This document shows, one piece after another, positions 1 to 12,020 of a DNA stretch of 64,000 bases; the first letter of the stretch is position 1; the number at the start of each line of letters is the position of its first letter. Under the pieces are notes generated by a model that did not search any database, was not told the origin of the DNA, and worked only from the letters and a program-made list of their open reading frames with translations. Both the position numbers and the translations under genes were made by a program. The stretch comes from Parietaria judaica (Eukaryota > Streptophyta > Magnoliopsida > Rosales > Urticaceae). Where the stretch lies: the NCBI GenBank assembly GCA_954871525.1, contig OX940871.1:23348586-23412585 (forward strand). The letters run 5' to 3'.

Positions 1-99
1 CCTTTCACTTTGGATCACTGACGTGGCGCCTTCTCATTGGGCGAGAAGGCAACACACGGTTAAGCCTCCACCCACGCTCCCACGTCGCGACAAAACACG

Positions 100-200
100 C
101 GAATCGCGACGAGTCGCGATTAATTGGCTGAAATCTCGAGAAATCGCGAACCTCTCCTCCACGTTGCGACGAGTCGCGATCACGATAAAAAATCGTGATG
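100..200. repeat. Short duplicated palindromic motif in a GC-rich patch
   Basis: The 15-base motif GCGACGAGTCGCGAT occurs twice (about 108-122 and 167-181) in a patch with several further TCGCGA-type words. The patch then gives way abruptly to AT-rich DNA. It resembles the edge of a transposon cut off by the window start, but nothing identifies the family. No gene is supported here. Confidence 0.4.
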
Positions 201-210
201 TGCAGCTCTA

Positions 211-618
211 AGGAAGAGATCTAAACGAGAAAAGAGATAGATAAAGAGAGAGAAATAGTAATTGAAAATTTTAATTAAATGAAATAAATAAAATAGATTT
301 GAATTAATTGTATAAGATTGGTCAATGACTAACTAAAGGAAATAAATTTTAATTATTTATCTTTAAATTTATAATTATGAACCAGGACTAGTTTGGGAAA
401 AATAATATTATAAATCAGCAAAAATAGATTTAATGAGACTATGAGTAAATTTCTAAAACATTTAGATATTTTTAAAAATTTCATATTATTTCCTAATTTT
501 AATATTATTTTGATGGTTTCGAAATTGTTGCATTCCCAATATGATAAGTGATAACAACTATGCCAAATTAGAAAATTAAATGAATAAAAAAGGCAATTAG
601 TGAAATAGCTAGCAAGAA

Positions 619-656
<38 letters not shown>

Positions 657-1135
657 AAATTGTGCCCCTACATATTCCACATAAACTTTTAAGGTAAGCA
701 GTTTATTGTGGTAATTGTCATTCAATATATAAAAATTCCAAAGGCTTTTTTCATTTTAACTTATGACTCTATAATTATTTATTTAATGCATATACTCTAA
801 TTATATATTTATCTTGAGGCAAAGCACAAATTTCTTTTCAGTTTCGTTTTTTATATCTTGGATTGTCTTCGTGTTTATACTTGACAGTCTTACCTAAGGT
901 TCTAAATGCAAAATCTTACCATTGTATTTTTAGCATGCTTTTTCTATATTAGCTTCTTAAAGATCAGAATTTGAATGTCTATTGAATCTATTGTTGGTAC
1001 TGCGAAGCCGATTCTCGGTAGAACCGTAGAAGGAGAAAATAGGATCACGGCTCGCCCAGCTCGGATACACGTAGTCGTCGCTCGAGTGTTTCTTTAAAAT
1101 AGATTATACTTTGTTTAAGTAACTTATTTAAAGTA
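211..1135. other. AT-rich intergenic DNA, no gene seen
   Basis: Mostly A/T-rich sequence with a (TA)n run near 620-650. The exception is a short GC-richer patch at about 990-1090 containing CGATTCTCGG and GCTCGCCCAGC, possibly an unidentified transposon remnant. No open frame with recognisable protein similarity is present. Confidence 0.5.
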
Positions 1136-2577
1136 ATTTTTGGGGCTTATACATTGGAGTTTTACTATATGAAAAAATCATGAAAAATGTGTAAGGATTA
1201 AATTGCCGACCATAAATGCTAGAGTAAATGCTTCAACATTTCATTAAGAATTTATATATTCTACACGGTTTAGAGTCGTTACAACATCAATGGTACTATA
1301 AATTATTAAAAATTCGTTTGGGACCAGTATTGTATCATAATAAGAGTCGTAGTATCAAGTGAGACCCATAACTAAATTAAACAACTAGTACGAAACATTG
1401 CTTATACCACAACTCCGAACACTAGAGTAAAATTATCACCATGCTATATAAGCATCAAATAAGATAGGGAGGTCTAAACTTTGTCAAGCGCATGACGTCA
1501 TCAATAAGAAAAAGCTTGGCAAACATATATATATGATATACATTAGCTTTTTGGACTTTAACCGAATTTCAACGTTTAGGCCATTAAACCGAAGATTTTT
1601 TGTTTAAGTAAATGTTTTTGGATATTTTAATGTGCATATTGTTTGTGTTATTTACATTCATATTGTGTTTGTAATGTTCACATAGCATTCTCGAGGTTCA
1701 TATGGTGTTCTAGATATTCATATAATGTTTTAAATGTTAATTTAATTTTGGTGTTCTTGATATTCATATTGTGTACTCGAGTATGCATATGTGCTCTAGA
1801 AATTTGACATGAAATATGCAATCAATTATTCAAAAAGTAATATTTTTGGGGCTTATGCATTGGAATTTGACTATAAAAGAAATTCCAATGGAAAAATATG
1901 TAAGGATTAAATTATCAACGATAAATGCTACATGAAACGCTATAACATTTCATGTATCATATATATATATTCTACACAGTTTACATTCCTTACAACTCCA
2001 ACGGTAATATAAATTATTAAAAACTTCTTTTGGGACCCGTACTATGTCGTAATAATATTCGTAGTATCCAATGAGACCCATAACTAAATTCAACCACTAG
2101 TATGAAACATTGATTATACCACAACTCTTAACTTTAGAGTAAAATTATCACCATGTTATTTAAGCCTCGAGTATGGTAGGAAAGTTTAAAGTTTGTCAAG
2201 CAGATATAGTCATCAATAAGAAAAATTTCGGCAAAAAGAGATCCGGTATACATGAGGCCCTCAAAACGAAGATTTTTTATTTGGGTAAATGTTTTTTTTT
2301 TTGGATTTTTTTATGCAAATATTTTTCGTGATATTTACATTTCTATAGTGTTTTTAATGTTCGCATAGCGCTCTCGAGGTTCATATGGTGTGCTTGATGT
2401 TCTTATAATATTTTTAATGTTAATTTGATTTTGGTGTCTTGATGTTCATATTGTGTACTCGAGTATGCATATGTGCTCTAAAAATTTGACCTAAACTATA
2501 TAACACATTAAATAAGTTACTTTTTTTTTTGGGCTTATCTTTGAGTTTTACTATAAAAAAATTTCATTAAAAAATAC
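1136..2577. repeat. Diverged tandem repeat, ~0.7-kb unit, two copies plus a partial third
   Basis: Copy A runs about 1136-1840, copy B 1841-2518 and a partial copy C 2519-2577. Each begins with a T-rich run followed by GGGGCTTAT (GGGCTTAT in copy C). Copies A and B share the block ending TAAAATTATCACCATG and the later block with CTCGAGGTTCATATGGTGT and GTGTACTCGAGTATGCATATG, in the same order. The copies differ by many substitutions and small indels, so the duplication is old. The array lies directly upstream (in element orientation) of the antisense gene of the Tat-type element that ends at 12394. Tat-lineage elements often carry tandem repeats downstream of pol, so it may be part of that element; this is inference. 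Confidence 0.7.
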
Positions 2578-2902
2578 GAGCGACGAGAATTGAAGGAAGA
2601 CAACCAATAAAAGAGTGAGGTTGCCAAAACCCGACTCGATGAGAACGATGTCAGGTGAGAACGATGTCAACGACCTTCCTTAGCAAGAAAGAAAATCAAA
2701 ATAGAGGTCCTTGAAGGACTGCAGGTCTTCCGTGAGGGAAACCTTAGTATGATCAACCACGAATTTAGTAGGAAGGGATGCGAAGTTTGGACCAAAAGCC
2801 AAATTGTTGACCTTCACGAAGAAATACTTGTCAAACCAGTCAGAGTCCTTTTTGGGCGAATCCAGAAGAAGATGCTTTTTTTGGCGATGAGAAAGCAAAA
2901 AG

Positions 2903-5900
2903 TGTTGTAAAATCGGGGTTTGATTCCCGACTTCATTACCACGAAATTAGCTTCCGATGCGTCCTGGTAACATTTAAAAATTATTTTAAAGCGGAAAACT
3001 TGTTACCGGCCCGACGAAACGGATATAAGGTAATTACCATTTTATCAAGATCCGATAAATATTACGAATTTAATATTTCATAATCATTATTAATAAGCTA
3101 GTCGAATAGGAAATAAATAGAAAGCAATAAATGGTTGCATTTATTAACCCAATGCATAAGGCCATACCTCTGTTGACGTTTTTGGCTGCGGACTCTGAAG
3201 TTTGGCAGGGCTCCGTCGGTGCTGAGGGAAACACCCGTGATCTTCCGGGATATTCTCCTGGATTCCTCGTACCGAAGCGATGGCTTCACCGGCAAGACTC
3301 TGTCGCAAAACTTTAACTGAGGTTCTTTTTAAGCTTCCGGAGAAACAACGTTCTCACTAAGCCGAACCGAAAAGGAAATCAGAGGCAGAAAACTCACAGA
3401 ACCTAGAGAGAGAGGGAGAGCTCGAGTTTTTGTTGGGAAAATATTAATGTCCCCTCCGTCATATCTCGGGATGGACCTTCGATCCATCGGGGTAACCTTT
3501 AAAAAAAAAATTTACACGCAAAGGCCCATTTTACACTTTCCGATGTTACTTCATTTTCTAGAATCGAGCACCAAGATGCCGGAGATTCGATCGGTTAATT
3601 AATTAGTTATTTATTCAAACACGTAATTATTAATTCAATCAAAGGAAATAAATAAAGTAATAAAATGATTTTGCATTTATTTTCCCAATGCATAAGGCCG
3701 TACTTAAATCTCACGATGACTTCCACTGCGCTTTCTGAATTTGGCCAGAGCTTCCGCCGGTCTTGATGAATGCGCCTAGGGAGGTTGAGCAGAGCTTCCG
3801 CAGGATTTCTAAGACGACAAGAAAACTCCCAAAGCCTTCCGGGATATTCTCTAGAACTTCCTCGTACAAAAAGCGTGGGCTTTGCTTGACGGAACTTCGT
3901 TGCTTATAGACTAGCCGAATTTCTATAGAGAGAGAGAGAGAGAGAGAGAATTTGAGAGCTCTTTTGAGAGAGAGAACTCGAGTTTTTCATGTGAGAGTGT
4001 GTTTTGAATGTGATACCTATGCCTTGTATTTATAGTAAAAGGGCATGAACACATTACTTCCAATTATAGATAAATCAATCAACCTTAATTAGTGCCAATC
4101 AATTGACCCTAATTAGTGTTGATTATAAATCAATCAAGAACTAATTCCAACCTTCCCATTTAGATAGGTGTCGAAATTATTATGATTAAAATACCTAAGA
4201 TTTAATTTCATATGATTTAAATATGTATCATGAAAATCAAATGTTACCCACATAAGCCAAAATTCGATTTCATCATATTTTAATCAAGGGAATATATTTT
4301 CTTTATTTAAAATAAATACCAAGAAATCCAATCCAATTCTAAGAATAGGTTTATGCGATTTCGATTATTATTTTTAACAAAGAATTAATTCCAATTAAAT
4401 CAAATTAGGTGATTCATGATTTATCAATCTTTTCCTTATTTGTAAATAACCTATCAATTAAATAATGTCATGAATCAATCAATATTAATTTTCATGCAAT
4501 ATAAATCTTTATTTAAAACTTGCAAATCAAGTCTTATGATTCATGCACAATTAATATTCATGATACAATTCTTATTTATTTAATTTAGATTAATACCATA
4601 TTTGAATATGATTAATTAGTATCTTGAATTACCATGACATATAAAATTCGATTTCTATCATGCTTGAAATCGCCAACGCATTGCTTGGTAACCAAGCTTG
4701 GTAATTTCCATGATTCAAAATCTTGCCTTATGTGTTTATCATGATAATTAACATTATTAATCTTTTATTAAAATATGATAAGGAAAATACCTAGTGGGCC
4801 TATCCACCAAGGCTTGGTCGAATTTTTTCTCTTACCATCAGCCAAGATTAAACCCAATGGACCTAGCCCATTAATTTTATCTTTAAGTAATTCTCATGAA
4901 TTAACATAGCCTTTTGTTATCATCTATAATTCATATATATTTTTCTGTTGATCTTACACATAAAATCATAGAAGGAAAAACTCTTATAATTAAATTTACT
5001 ACAACATTGATGTTGACAATTTATTCTATTTTTGAAATTTTTCCGATTAGCTATTCCTTTGGCAAACCTAAGGTACTTTTGCCGCAACCTTTTGAAACTT
5101 TCCAAAACTTGACACAAGCTTCAGTTTCAATAGTTCTTTCGTAAATTAGAGTAACAAATATTCTAATTGTACGATTGGTCCTTTACATAGCTACCTGGGG
5201 ACCATGGACCCACATCACTTAAGCTCCAACGGATTGGTCCGTTAACTCTGGTGTTACTCCACTAAAAACCCAAAGCTGTACTCTTTAGTGATGCGAATAA
5301 TATATTCCTTTTGTCTCAAGGTTTCCAGTGATATAATCAAATTCCAGTGATCAATCTTTCAATTTATGATTCACACTTAAGCAGGCGATTACCGTTTAGC
5401 CCCTCAGTGCTTTTCTTCCTGAATTCCATCGGTGGTATTGTAGACGACTCACTTATGATTTCGAGACGTAAGCTGCGCATGATTCCTTGTACTACTTCTC
5501 ACGACCGACGATTCCGGGAATCATCTTGACTTAGTAAAAAGCTATGTGATATCCATATCTGTGATCGAGCTACCCTTCCCTGTCGACTATCATGTTCCCA
5601 ATATAGCGGCTTTGGGAACAGCGTTATGTTGTGTTCTTTAACTAGCAAATCAAAGAACAATTAAGCTAACAGTCGGGGTTCAAGATCACTTCAGGATTTA
5701 GATTAATTACCATTTGATCATCTTTTACGACTTAGTTCAAAGTTGTCAGTGACGGTCTTAGTTAAGCAACTTTCAGAACTTGGTCAAGTCCTATCCAGTA
5801 CAAAGACACTTTATACTTAATGAAAATAATGGGTATGACACACATATCTATCCAGAATAGGATTTTCTCCATTTAGTCACATTAATGACTTTGTCAATTA

Positions 5901-8364
5901 AGAGGCTCCCACCCGCTTAATTAAGTTGCGGATACATTTAAGTTCATTTATTGCATCTATCAATTCTTCTTCACAATGACTCCGGTGTGATGGATAGATT
6001 ACAATTACATTCCATTATGAAGTATGGATTTACATTCGTTTTACACATAAAGAACTATAGAAAAGATTGTCATAATAAGTGCCTTCTCTTATTAAGCGTG
6101 ATGTCATAAACTTTTACAATGGGTAAATAAAAACATTGTTTAAGGGCAATATGCCCAACAGTTTTTGCTCTGGGAAACTGTGAAAAATTTGTAGAATGAG
6201 CCTCCTATTTATAGGTCTCAGACTGTAACCGAATTTGAGACTTCTCCTCCCATTTTTTGAATTCTTATAATTAAATTTAATTAATTATTTCAATCTTATG
6301 GTCCAGATTCAATCTCATATAAATCCAATGGATATAATTAATCAGGGATTTAATTAAATGATAAATACATGATAAGATCAAAATATTTAATCTTATCATC
6401 ATATTATTTAAATTCGAATTATATATATATTTATATAATTCGAATTGTATAATGATTATCTAGATCCAATGGCTTAAAATAAATCTTAAACCAATCCAAT
6501 GGATCAAATCAATTAGGGATAAAATCAAATACCCTAGAGTTTTAACAAAACCCTAATTCGAATTCTTATCCTCATTATATTCGAATTATATATAATATAT
6601 ATAATATTAATTAATTTCTTATCCGACGGTAAAGATTAAATCTTAAAATCGATCCAACGGATATAATTAATTAAGCAAATTCGAAATACCTAAGCTTGGT
6701 CACTAAGCTATCAATTTCGAATTACCATTAGGGTTTCAATCAATTATCTCAATCGAACGGTTGATATTAAATCATAACTGATCTAATGGATTAAATTGAT
6801 TTTAGGGATTTGCTAAAATATCAAAACATTAGGTACCTATGCCGCAAATATAGAATGTCCAAAACACATCATTCAAATTTAGCTAGGGTTTCATATATCC
6901 AAACCCTAATTTGAATTTTAGACATTTAATATATATAAATCCATTAATTATTAATAAGATATTAATAATTAAATCCAAATAAATAAATTATATTAATAAT
7001 TCCTGATCTCAATGTCACACATTAAAATGTCATGGTGCCACACCATCATTTAAATTCGTGACATGTGATTTAATTTCATAATTTATCGAATCGAGTCATA
7101 AACTTAGAAAATCCATAAATCATAAACCGTAAGTCGAAATGACTTGGTTCAAAAAGAAAAGTTTCTTAGAATATAATTTACAATAACATGGTGCTGATAG
7201 AAAATTTAAATTATAACTTTATTTTTATCAGTAAATTCCGTGTACCAAAATATGGTCATTTTGCCACGCTAACGATAAAACTGTCTGACGTCTGCCAAAG
7301 ACCTTTCAGTTTTATAAGTCTAGCCAAATGATTAATTATTATCCAGAATGTATTTTAATAACGTACGTATCATCCGTTACGGAGCTATCTAGGGGACCAC
7401 GGACCCAGATCACTTAAGCTCCAACGAACTGCTAGTTGTTCGTCAAACCTCGAAGTGATTCCACTATAGACCCGAGGCTGCACTCTTTAGTGATACGGTA
7501 TATATTATTCCCTTTATACAGCAGGGTGTCCATTGAAAATCAAATTCGGGTTATTGTTCTTTCGCTTGATGATTCACACATGAGCAAGCGGCTTTTACCG
7601 TAATGCCTCTCATTGCATTTTCCTCCTTGACTCAGTCAATAATATTATGTGCAACCCACTTATGGTTTCAATTCGTAAGCTGCGCACGGGTACCTCTCAC
7701 TTCTCACCACCGACAATCAAGGGAACCATCATGATTCTGAAGAGAGCTGTGTGATGCCCATGTCTATGATCAAGCTACCCGTACTACTGATTATAATGTT
7801 CCCAAAATAATAGTGTTGGGAACAACGATAATATCTTGTGTTCTTTAACGGTTAAATCAAAGAACAATCAAGCCAGTAGCTCGGACTCAAAATCACTCAG
7901 GACTTAGAACTAATATCCATTTGATCATCTATTTGTGACTCAACTTCAAGTTATCAGTGACGGTCTTATATGATAACTTCTTGAGTTTAAGTCAGGTCCA
8001 ATCCAGTATGAAGACACTTCACACTTAATGCACTTCTAGTGAGTGTGACACACACACATAATCCAGAATAGGATTATCACTTAGTCACATTAATGACCTT
8101 ACACGATTAATGAGCTCCCACCCAGTTAATCATGTCACGGAGGTTTTAAGTTCATTTATTATGATTATTGATTCTTCATATTGACTCTATTGTGATAATA
8201 ATAACATAATTGCATCCTTTATGAACTAAGGAAACAAACATTCTGTTTTACTCTTCTAGAAACTATAATAAGATTAACATAATAAGTACCATCTTTATTC
8301 AATGACTTGTCATAATCTTTTACAAATGGATAAATATCTTGTTTTATGACACATATGTCCAACA
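2903..8364 (+). mobile_element. Solo LTR (outer), interrupted by a second solo LTR of the same family
   Basis: The element begins TGTTGTAAAATCGG and ends ATATGTCCAACA. It is flanked by the 5-bp target duplication AAAAG (2898-2902 and 8365-8369). Removing the inner insertion (3431-6160 plus one GTTTT) leaves 2727 bp, almost exactly the 2730 bp of the inner copy. No gag, pol, primer site or polypurine tract is visible inside, so each is a single LTR left by unequal recombination. The LTR carries (GA)n near its 5' side followed by a short CTCCTATTTATAGG-type stretch. The target is the antisense PF04195-like gene, whose reading continues on both sides. Confidence 0.85.
3431..6160 (+). mobile_element. 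Solo LTR (inner), same family as the outer one
   Basis: It begins TGTTGGGAAAATATTAATG and ends AATATGCCCAACA, with a 5-bp target duplication GTTTT at 3426-3430 and 6161-6165. Length is 2730 bp. Inner and outer copies share the CCCAATGCATAAGGCC block (3692 and 3150), the GGGGACCA(T/C)GGACCCA block (5208 and 7393) and the ACTCTTTAGTGAT block (5281 and 7483). Their first ~100 bp differ strongly, so they are different subfamilies. A long (GA)n tract lies at about 3929-3950, and a TATTTATAGT stretch that may be the LTR promoter region lies near 4027. No internal coding sequence remains. Confidence 0.88.
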
Positions 8365-9142
8365 AAAAGCGCCCAAGATTCTTCAAATTCTAAGAGAAGG
8401 TGAACATGCGTATTAAGTCTTCTAAAGACAAAAATCGTTGACACTCGGAGGTAAACAAAAACACAGCTAGAAGAACATGAAGAAAATTGGGGCTAACTTG
8501 AATAAGAGGAAGATTGTGTGCATGTATGAAAGCCGAGATGAACTTTCGTGAAGAATATCTCATACACGCAAGTCCACCCGTCAGTAAGGGAGTCAGGTTG
8601 CTCGGAACCTTGGGGAATCCGAGCCTCGAGGTCTTCCCCCTTGATGTGCTTCTTGACTATGCGAGCCACATCGCCGTTAGTCATGCTTGAGGCAGAGCAG
8701 TGAGTCAGGATATTGGAGGATGACGTATTGGGGATTCGAAAAATCAAATCAAAGATATAATCCTACGGAAGAGGATGAAGGGCGCGAAACAAATCAAGAC
8801 GTTTGGAATACATAAGGAATGCTCGAGTACTTACTGATATCAAGGAGACACACGCTGACACACGCCGAATTGAAAAGACGCGAGTCAATTGAAGAGATAT
8901 TACTAATTCTCAGAGAGTGACACGTGTAAAATGTGCCAGTTAGATTCGAAGGGGTTACGACGTTTGCGATCATCTTGGGCAACAGAACTATTTTTGAATT
9001 TACCATCGCCGCGAGAAGCATACTCTAGAAAGCTTCAGAAGCGTCGCTTCCTTGCCATCAGGATAACGACGCGACGAGCCCGCCAATCAGCGACAAATAG
9101 TGAAATTTTAGTCTCATATTTTACCAATTACTTTCAGTATTT

Positions 9143-9161
9143 GATAAAATAGGGGGCTATC
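9143..9161 (+). other. Polypurine tract of the Tat-type element
   Basis: GATAAAATAGGGGGCTATC directly precedes the LTR start TGTTGAGGT at 9162. The same arrangement, with nearly the same tract, precedes the LTRs at 22742 (minus strand) and 49204. This sets the element orientation as plus and makes the adjacent LTR the 3' LTR. Confidence 0.7.
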
Positions 9162-9488
9162 TGTTGAGGTACGATTTCGTCTATGATAATTTACATTGTT
9201 ACGACGAAATCTATCTCTGTCGTCTAGAGACTTGGGCCTCATTTCATGAAATGCCTAACACCCATACAAGCCCAATTGACCAAGTCAAAGGGGACCACAT
9301 TCAGTTAAGCGACGAAGATCCTCGGCGATGGGGAAGCATGCCGCAATGATTCCCATCGATGAAGCCTCAACGATGGAGATCATTGCCAACAAACAATTAA
9401 TCAAAGCGACCAAATCGGTGATGAGGCGCATCATCGCCAACGAGGACCATAATGCAGATGACAAAGACCGAAAGCGTGATTGAAGTCA

Positions 9489-9792
9489 TGATGCGGTGGA
9501 TTGTGCATGGAACATGCAAGCATCCAAATTCCCCTCATCCACTATTAGTATATTTCATCGTTTTATTTACGATACATTTAATTAGTATTGTTAGTTAGTT
9601 GTTTTATATATTTGACTATTTTTTGTTTAATTTCGATAGGGTTAGCATATAATTAGCAAGTAGTTAGGATTTATCTCTTTAAATATTTAAGTCAATGAAT
9701 TATGTACGGCAGATTTATATTGAATGAAAATTACTCGAGCTTTTCTTGCTTGAAAGCTAGCGTGTTCTCTCTACTATTCCAGCCCTACATCA
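9489..9792 (+). repeat. 5' LTR of the deleted gypsy element
   Basis: 304 bp, TG...CA ends, near-identical to the copy at 11715-12020. It contains TTATCTCTTTAAATATTTA as the likely promoter region near 9670-9690. Confidence 0.88.
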
Positions 9793-9810
9793 ATTGTTAT
9801 CAGAGCCTTT
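9793..9810 (+). other. Primer binding site, initiator Met tRNA type
   Basis: ATTGTTATCAGAGCCTTT lies directly after the 5' LTR. It matches the common plant PBS TGGTATCAGAGC (complementary to initiator tRNA-Met) apart from a G-to-T change. Confidence 0.75.
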
Positions 9811-9830
9811 CCGATCGCCCTCATCTTGCT

Positions 9831-10828
9831 ATGGCGCGCCGTGGCCGTCATGGAGGATTACTCGATCGTGATGCTGATCTTGGTGACGTATATAGACGTG
9901 AGGAATTCGCCGGATTCCGTCAGCAGTTAGAGGCCCTAACCCGCTCCGTCGAAGCGCTATTGCAACAGCGACCCGCGGGGTATCAGGCCAAACAGGATGG
10001 TTCCGATTATGACGACGACAACCCATTCGCGGCTGAACACCCTGCCCCTCCTCCGGTGCATCCACGAGAAGGTGACCTGGACAGTGATATGCATTGGGAA
10101 TCAGCGTTTAAGATGGAGATACCGGAGTTTCACGGCAATGTCAATGCCAATGAATTTCTCAATTGGATCGCAGCAGTTGACGAAGTTCTGGATTTTAAAG
10201 TGGTCCCTGAAGACCGATGAGCGTCTCTCGTCACAACGCGTTTCCGTGGCCGTGCGGCCGCATGGTAGACCCAAATAAAAAATCTCAGAGAGCTAGATCT
10301 AGGAAGTCTAAGATCGCAAGGTGGGAAAACATGAAAAAGCTTATGCGGTCTGCATTCTTGCCGTATAATTACACCCGCACACTTTATCAAAGTTTGCAGA
10401 ATCTTCGCCAAGGTACTCGGTCTGTGACTGACTATTCGAATGATTTTTTCATGTTATTAGCACGGAATGACATCGCCGAGACGATGGACCAAACTGTATC
10501 CCGGTACATAGGCGGGTTACGCGTCCAAATCCAAGATGTATTGAATATGTTTGATCCCGTGACAGTGGCCGAGGCGCACCAACGCGCCCTTGCGATCGAG
10601 AAACAACATTCGCGCAATGGATATAATCAGATTCCAACGAACGCACAACAGCCCCACGCAGCGCCCATCACCGCTCCGCGCGCAAACCCCACCTCACTCC
10701 AGCCCCTTCCCAGCGCTAATGGACCTCTGGAAGTGGGTGTCAGTCTTCGTTGTTTCGGTTGTGGCGAACCGGGCCATCGCCGAAATAATTGTCCTAAAAA
10801 TTTGCGCTGCAGTTTACTCACCGATTAA
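9831..10828 (+). pseudogene. gag of the deleted gypsy element, frameshifted
   Basis: The start is taken at ATG 9831 (MARRGRHGGLLDRDAD). Residues up to about 130 include KMEIPEFHGN and EFLNWIAAVDEVLDF, typical of the plant retrotransposon gag domain. A stop at 10218 and a TAG in place of the second Trp of the AAAWW motif near 10262 break the frame. The gag then resumes two bases over with FLPYNYTRTLYQSLQNLRQG and DYSNDFFMLLARND. It ends in a single zinc knuckle, CFGCGEPGHRRNNC (about 10755-10797), which binds RNA in working gag proteins. Several frames are needed to read through, so it is a pseudogene. Confidence 0.85.
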
Positions 10829-10849
10829 ATACGCAAGCTCTTTGGCGAT

Positions 10850-11640
10850 CCAATTTATGATGATGAAGCAGAACACACCAGTGAGATTGAGGAAGTTGCA
10901 GGTGACGTGGATCACTCGCTCATTCTTCGCCAAAATTTTCTTTCCCCGCCGAGCCGAGACGACGGTTCGCTTCGCAACAATATCTTTCAATCGGCATGCA
11001 CCATCGGCGAAAAGGTTTGTCGCTTTGTCATTGATTCCAGTAGTTGTGAGAACTTCATCGCCGACGATGTCATTAAAAAGTTGGGAATTGAAACGGAAAA
11101 ACATCCAAAGCCATATAAGTTAGCGTGGCTCGATACCGGCACCGATATCACCGTTTCCTGAAAGGCCTTGGTGAATTTTTCAATTGGCACTACTTGCTGT
11201 GATAAAGTTATGTGCGACGTTGTGGCGATGGACGTTTGCCACTTGCTCTTGGGCCGACCGTGGCAATTTGATCGGCACTCAATTCACGACGGCCTCGCCA
11301 ACACATATAGCTTCTACTGTGACGGTAAAAAAAATTGTGATCCTCCCGTCAAATCCAGCTACAGCTCCTGCTCGACGGCCGACGACGTCACTGATCTCCC
11401 ACTCCGAGCTTAAGGCGGAAGTAGTCGACACTGGAGTTGTCTACGCGCTGCTCGGTAAAACAGTTTCGTACCATGCCCCGATTATGTCTACTGTATAGCC
11501 CCTTCTCAATGAGTTTGGCGACATGCTCCCATCACATCTTCCCGCCAAGCTCACGCACCTTCCGAACATTAAACATCGCATCGACTTGATACCCGATGCG
11601 GTGTTACCAAACCATGACCATCATCGAATGAGCCATTCCG
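10850..11640 (+). pseudogene. Protease and start of reverse transcriptase, then internal deletion
   Basis: The frame from about 10907 reads FVIDSSSCENFIADDVIKKLG. This is the retropepsin region, with DSSS where the family usually has D-G/S-G-S, so the catalytic motif looks altered. A stop at 11159-11161 follows, then CHLLLGRPWQFDR and HDG..NTYSF, the typical end of the gypsy protease. After another frame change the sequence reads LLNEFGDMLPSHLP and IKHRIDLIPDAVLPN, the start of gypsy RT. Right after this, near 11637, it jumps to the 3' end of the element. The RT catalytic core, RNase H and integrase are absent. Confidence 0.8.
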
Positions 11641-11714
11641 TCTCTAAACCGACGACGACTCCGACGATGATCATCCAACAAATTCGAGGACGAATTTCGA
11701 CGACCCTCGGTAGA

Positions 11715-12020
11715 ATGATGCGGTGGATTGTGCATGGAACATGCAAGCATCCAAATTCCCCACGTCCACTATTAGTATATTTCATCGTTTTATTTACGAT
11801 ACATTTAGTTAGTATTATTAGTTAGTTGTTTTATATATTTGACTATTTTTTGTTTACTTTCTATAAGGGTTAGCATATAATCAGCAAGTAGTTAGGATTT
11901 ATCTCTTTAAATATTTAGGTCAATGAATTATGTACGGCAGATTTATATTGAATGAAAATTACTCGAGCTTTTCTTGCTTGAAAGCTAGCGTGTTCTCTCT
12001 ACTATTCTGGCCCTACATCA
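11715..12020 (+). repeat. 3' LTR of the deleted gypsy element
   Basis: 306 bp, same ends as the 5' LTR. Differences by eye include CCTCATCC/CCACGTCC, AATTAGTATTG/AGTTAGTATTA and a one-base indel in the TTTCGATAGGG region, roughly 4 percent in all. A target duplication AGTCA follows. Confidence 0.88.

Larger units (their letters stand above)
2680..8747 (-). pseudogene. Antisense accessory gene (PF04195-like) of a Tat-type retroelement, split by a solo LTR
   Basis: Minus-strand reading gives MTNGDVARIVKK (start near 8693) through GWTCVYEIFFTKVHLG, then, left of the solo LTR at 2903-8364, a piece with SDWFDKYFFVKVNNLAFGPN and PTKFVVDH. These align in order with the intact-looking copy at 23369, which has EGYIALYEHFFRLVELHLP, WENMYFFAMVDRFTFGP and PTEWIVDQ. 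Next to the insertion the minus strand reads NLKNLGRF, matching NPKNVGRL of that copy. This is the Pfam family PF04195 (putative gypsy-type transposon protein), known as an antisense accessory ORF beside the 3' LTR of Tat-lineage gypsy elements. The copy has at least one in-frame stop and the LTR insertion, so it is dead. Its function is unknown even in intact elements. Confidence 0.75.
9489..12020 (+). mobile_element. Deleted Ty3/gypsy element with two LTRs and target duplications
   Basis: Two LTRs, 9489-9792 and 11715-12020, both begin TGATGCGGTGGATTG and end CCCTACATCA. The 5-bp duplication AGTCA flanks the element (9484-9488, 12021-12025). By eye the LTRs differ at about a dozen positions. 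The inside keeps a primer binding site, a gag with zinc knuckle, a protease and the first residues of reverse transcriptase. It then jumps to the pre-LTR region with AATTCGAGGACGAATTTCG, so most of RT, RNase H and integrase is missing. Total length is 2.5 kb, so it cannot move on its own. It inserted into the LTR of an older Tat-type element. Confidence 0.9.

Noticed and set aside
2903..2940. tRNA-like T-arm (GGGGTTTGATTCCCGA)
   Set aside because: No acceptor stem, D-arm or anticodon arm around it; it is the first bases of the solo LTR.
9702..9830. Open frame upstream of the gag ATG at 9831
   Set aside because: It reads through the LTR end and primer site; the family start is the ATG at 9831.
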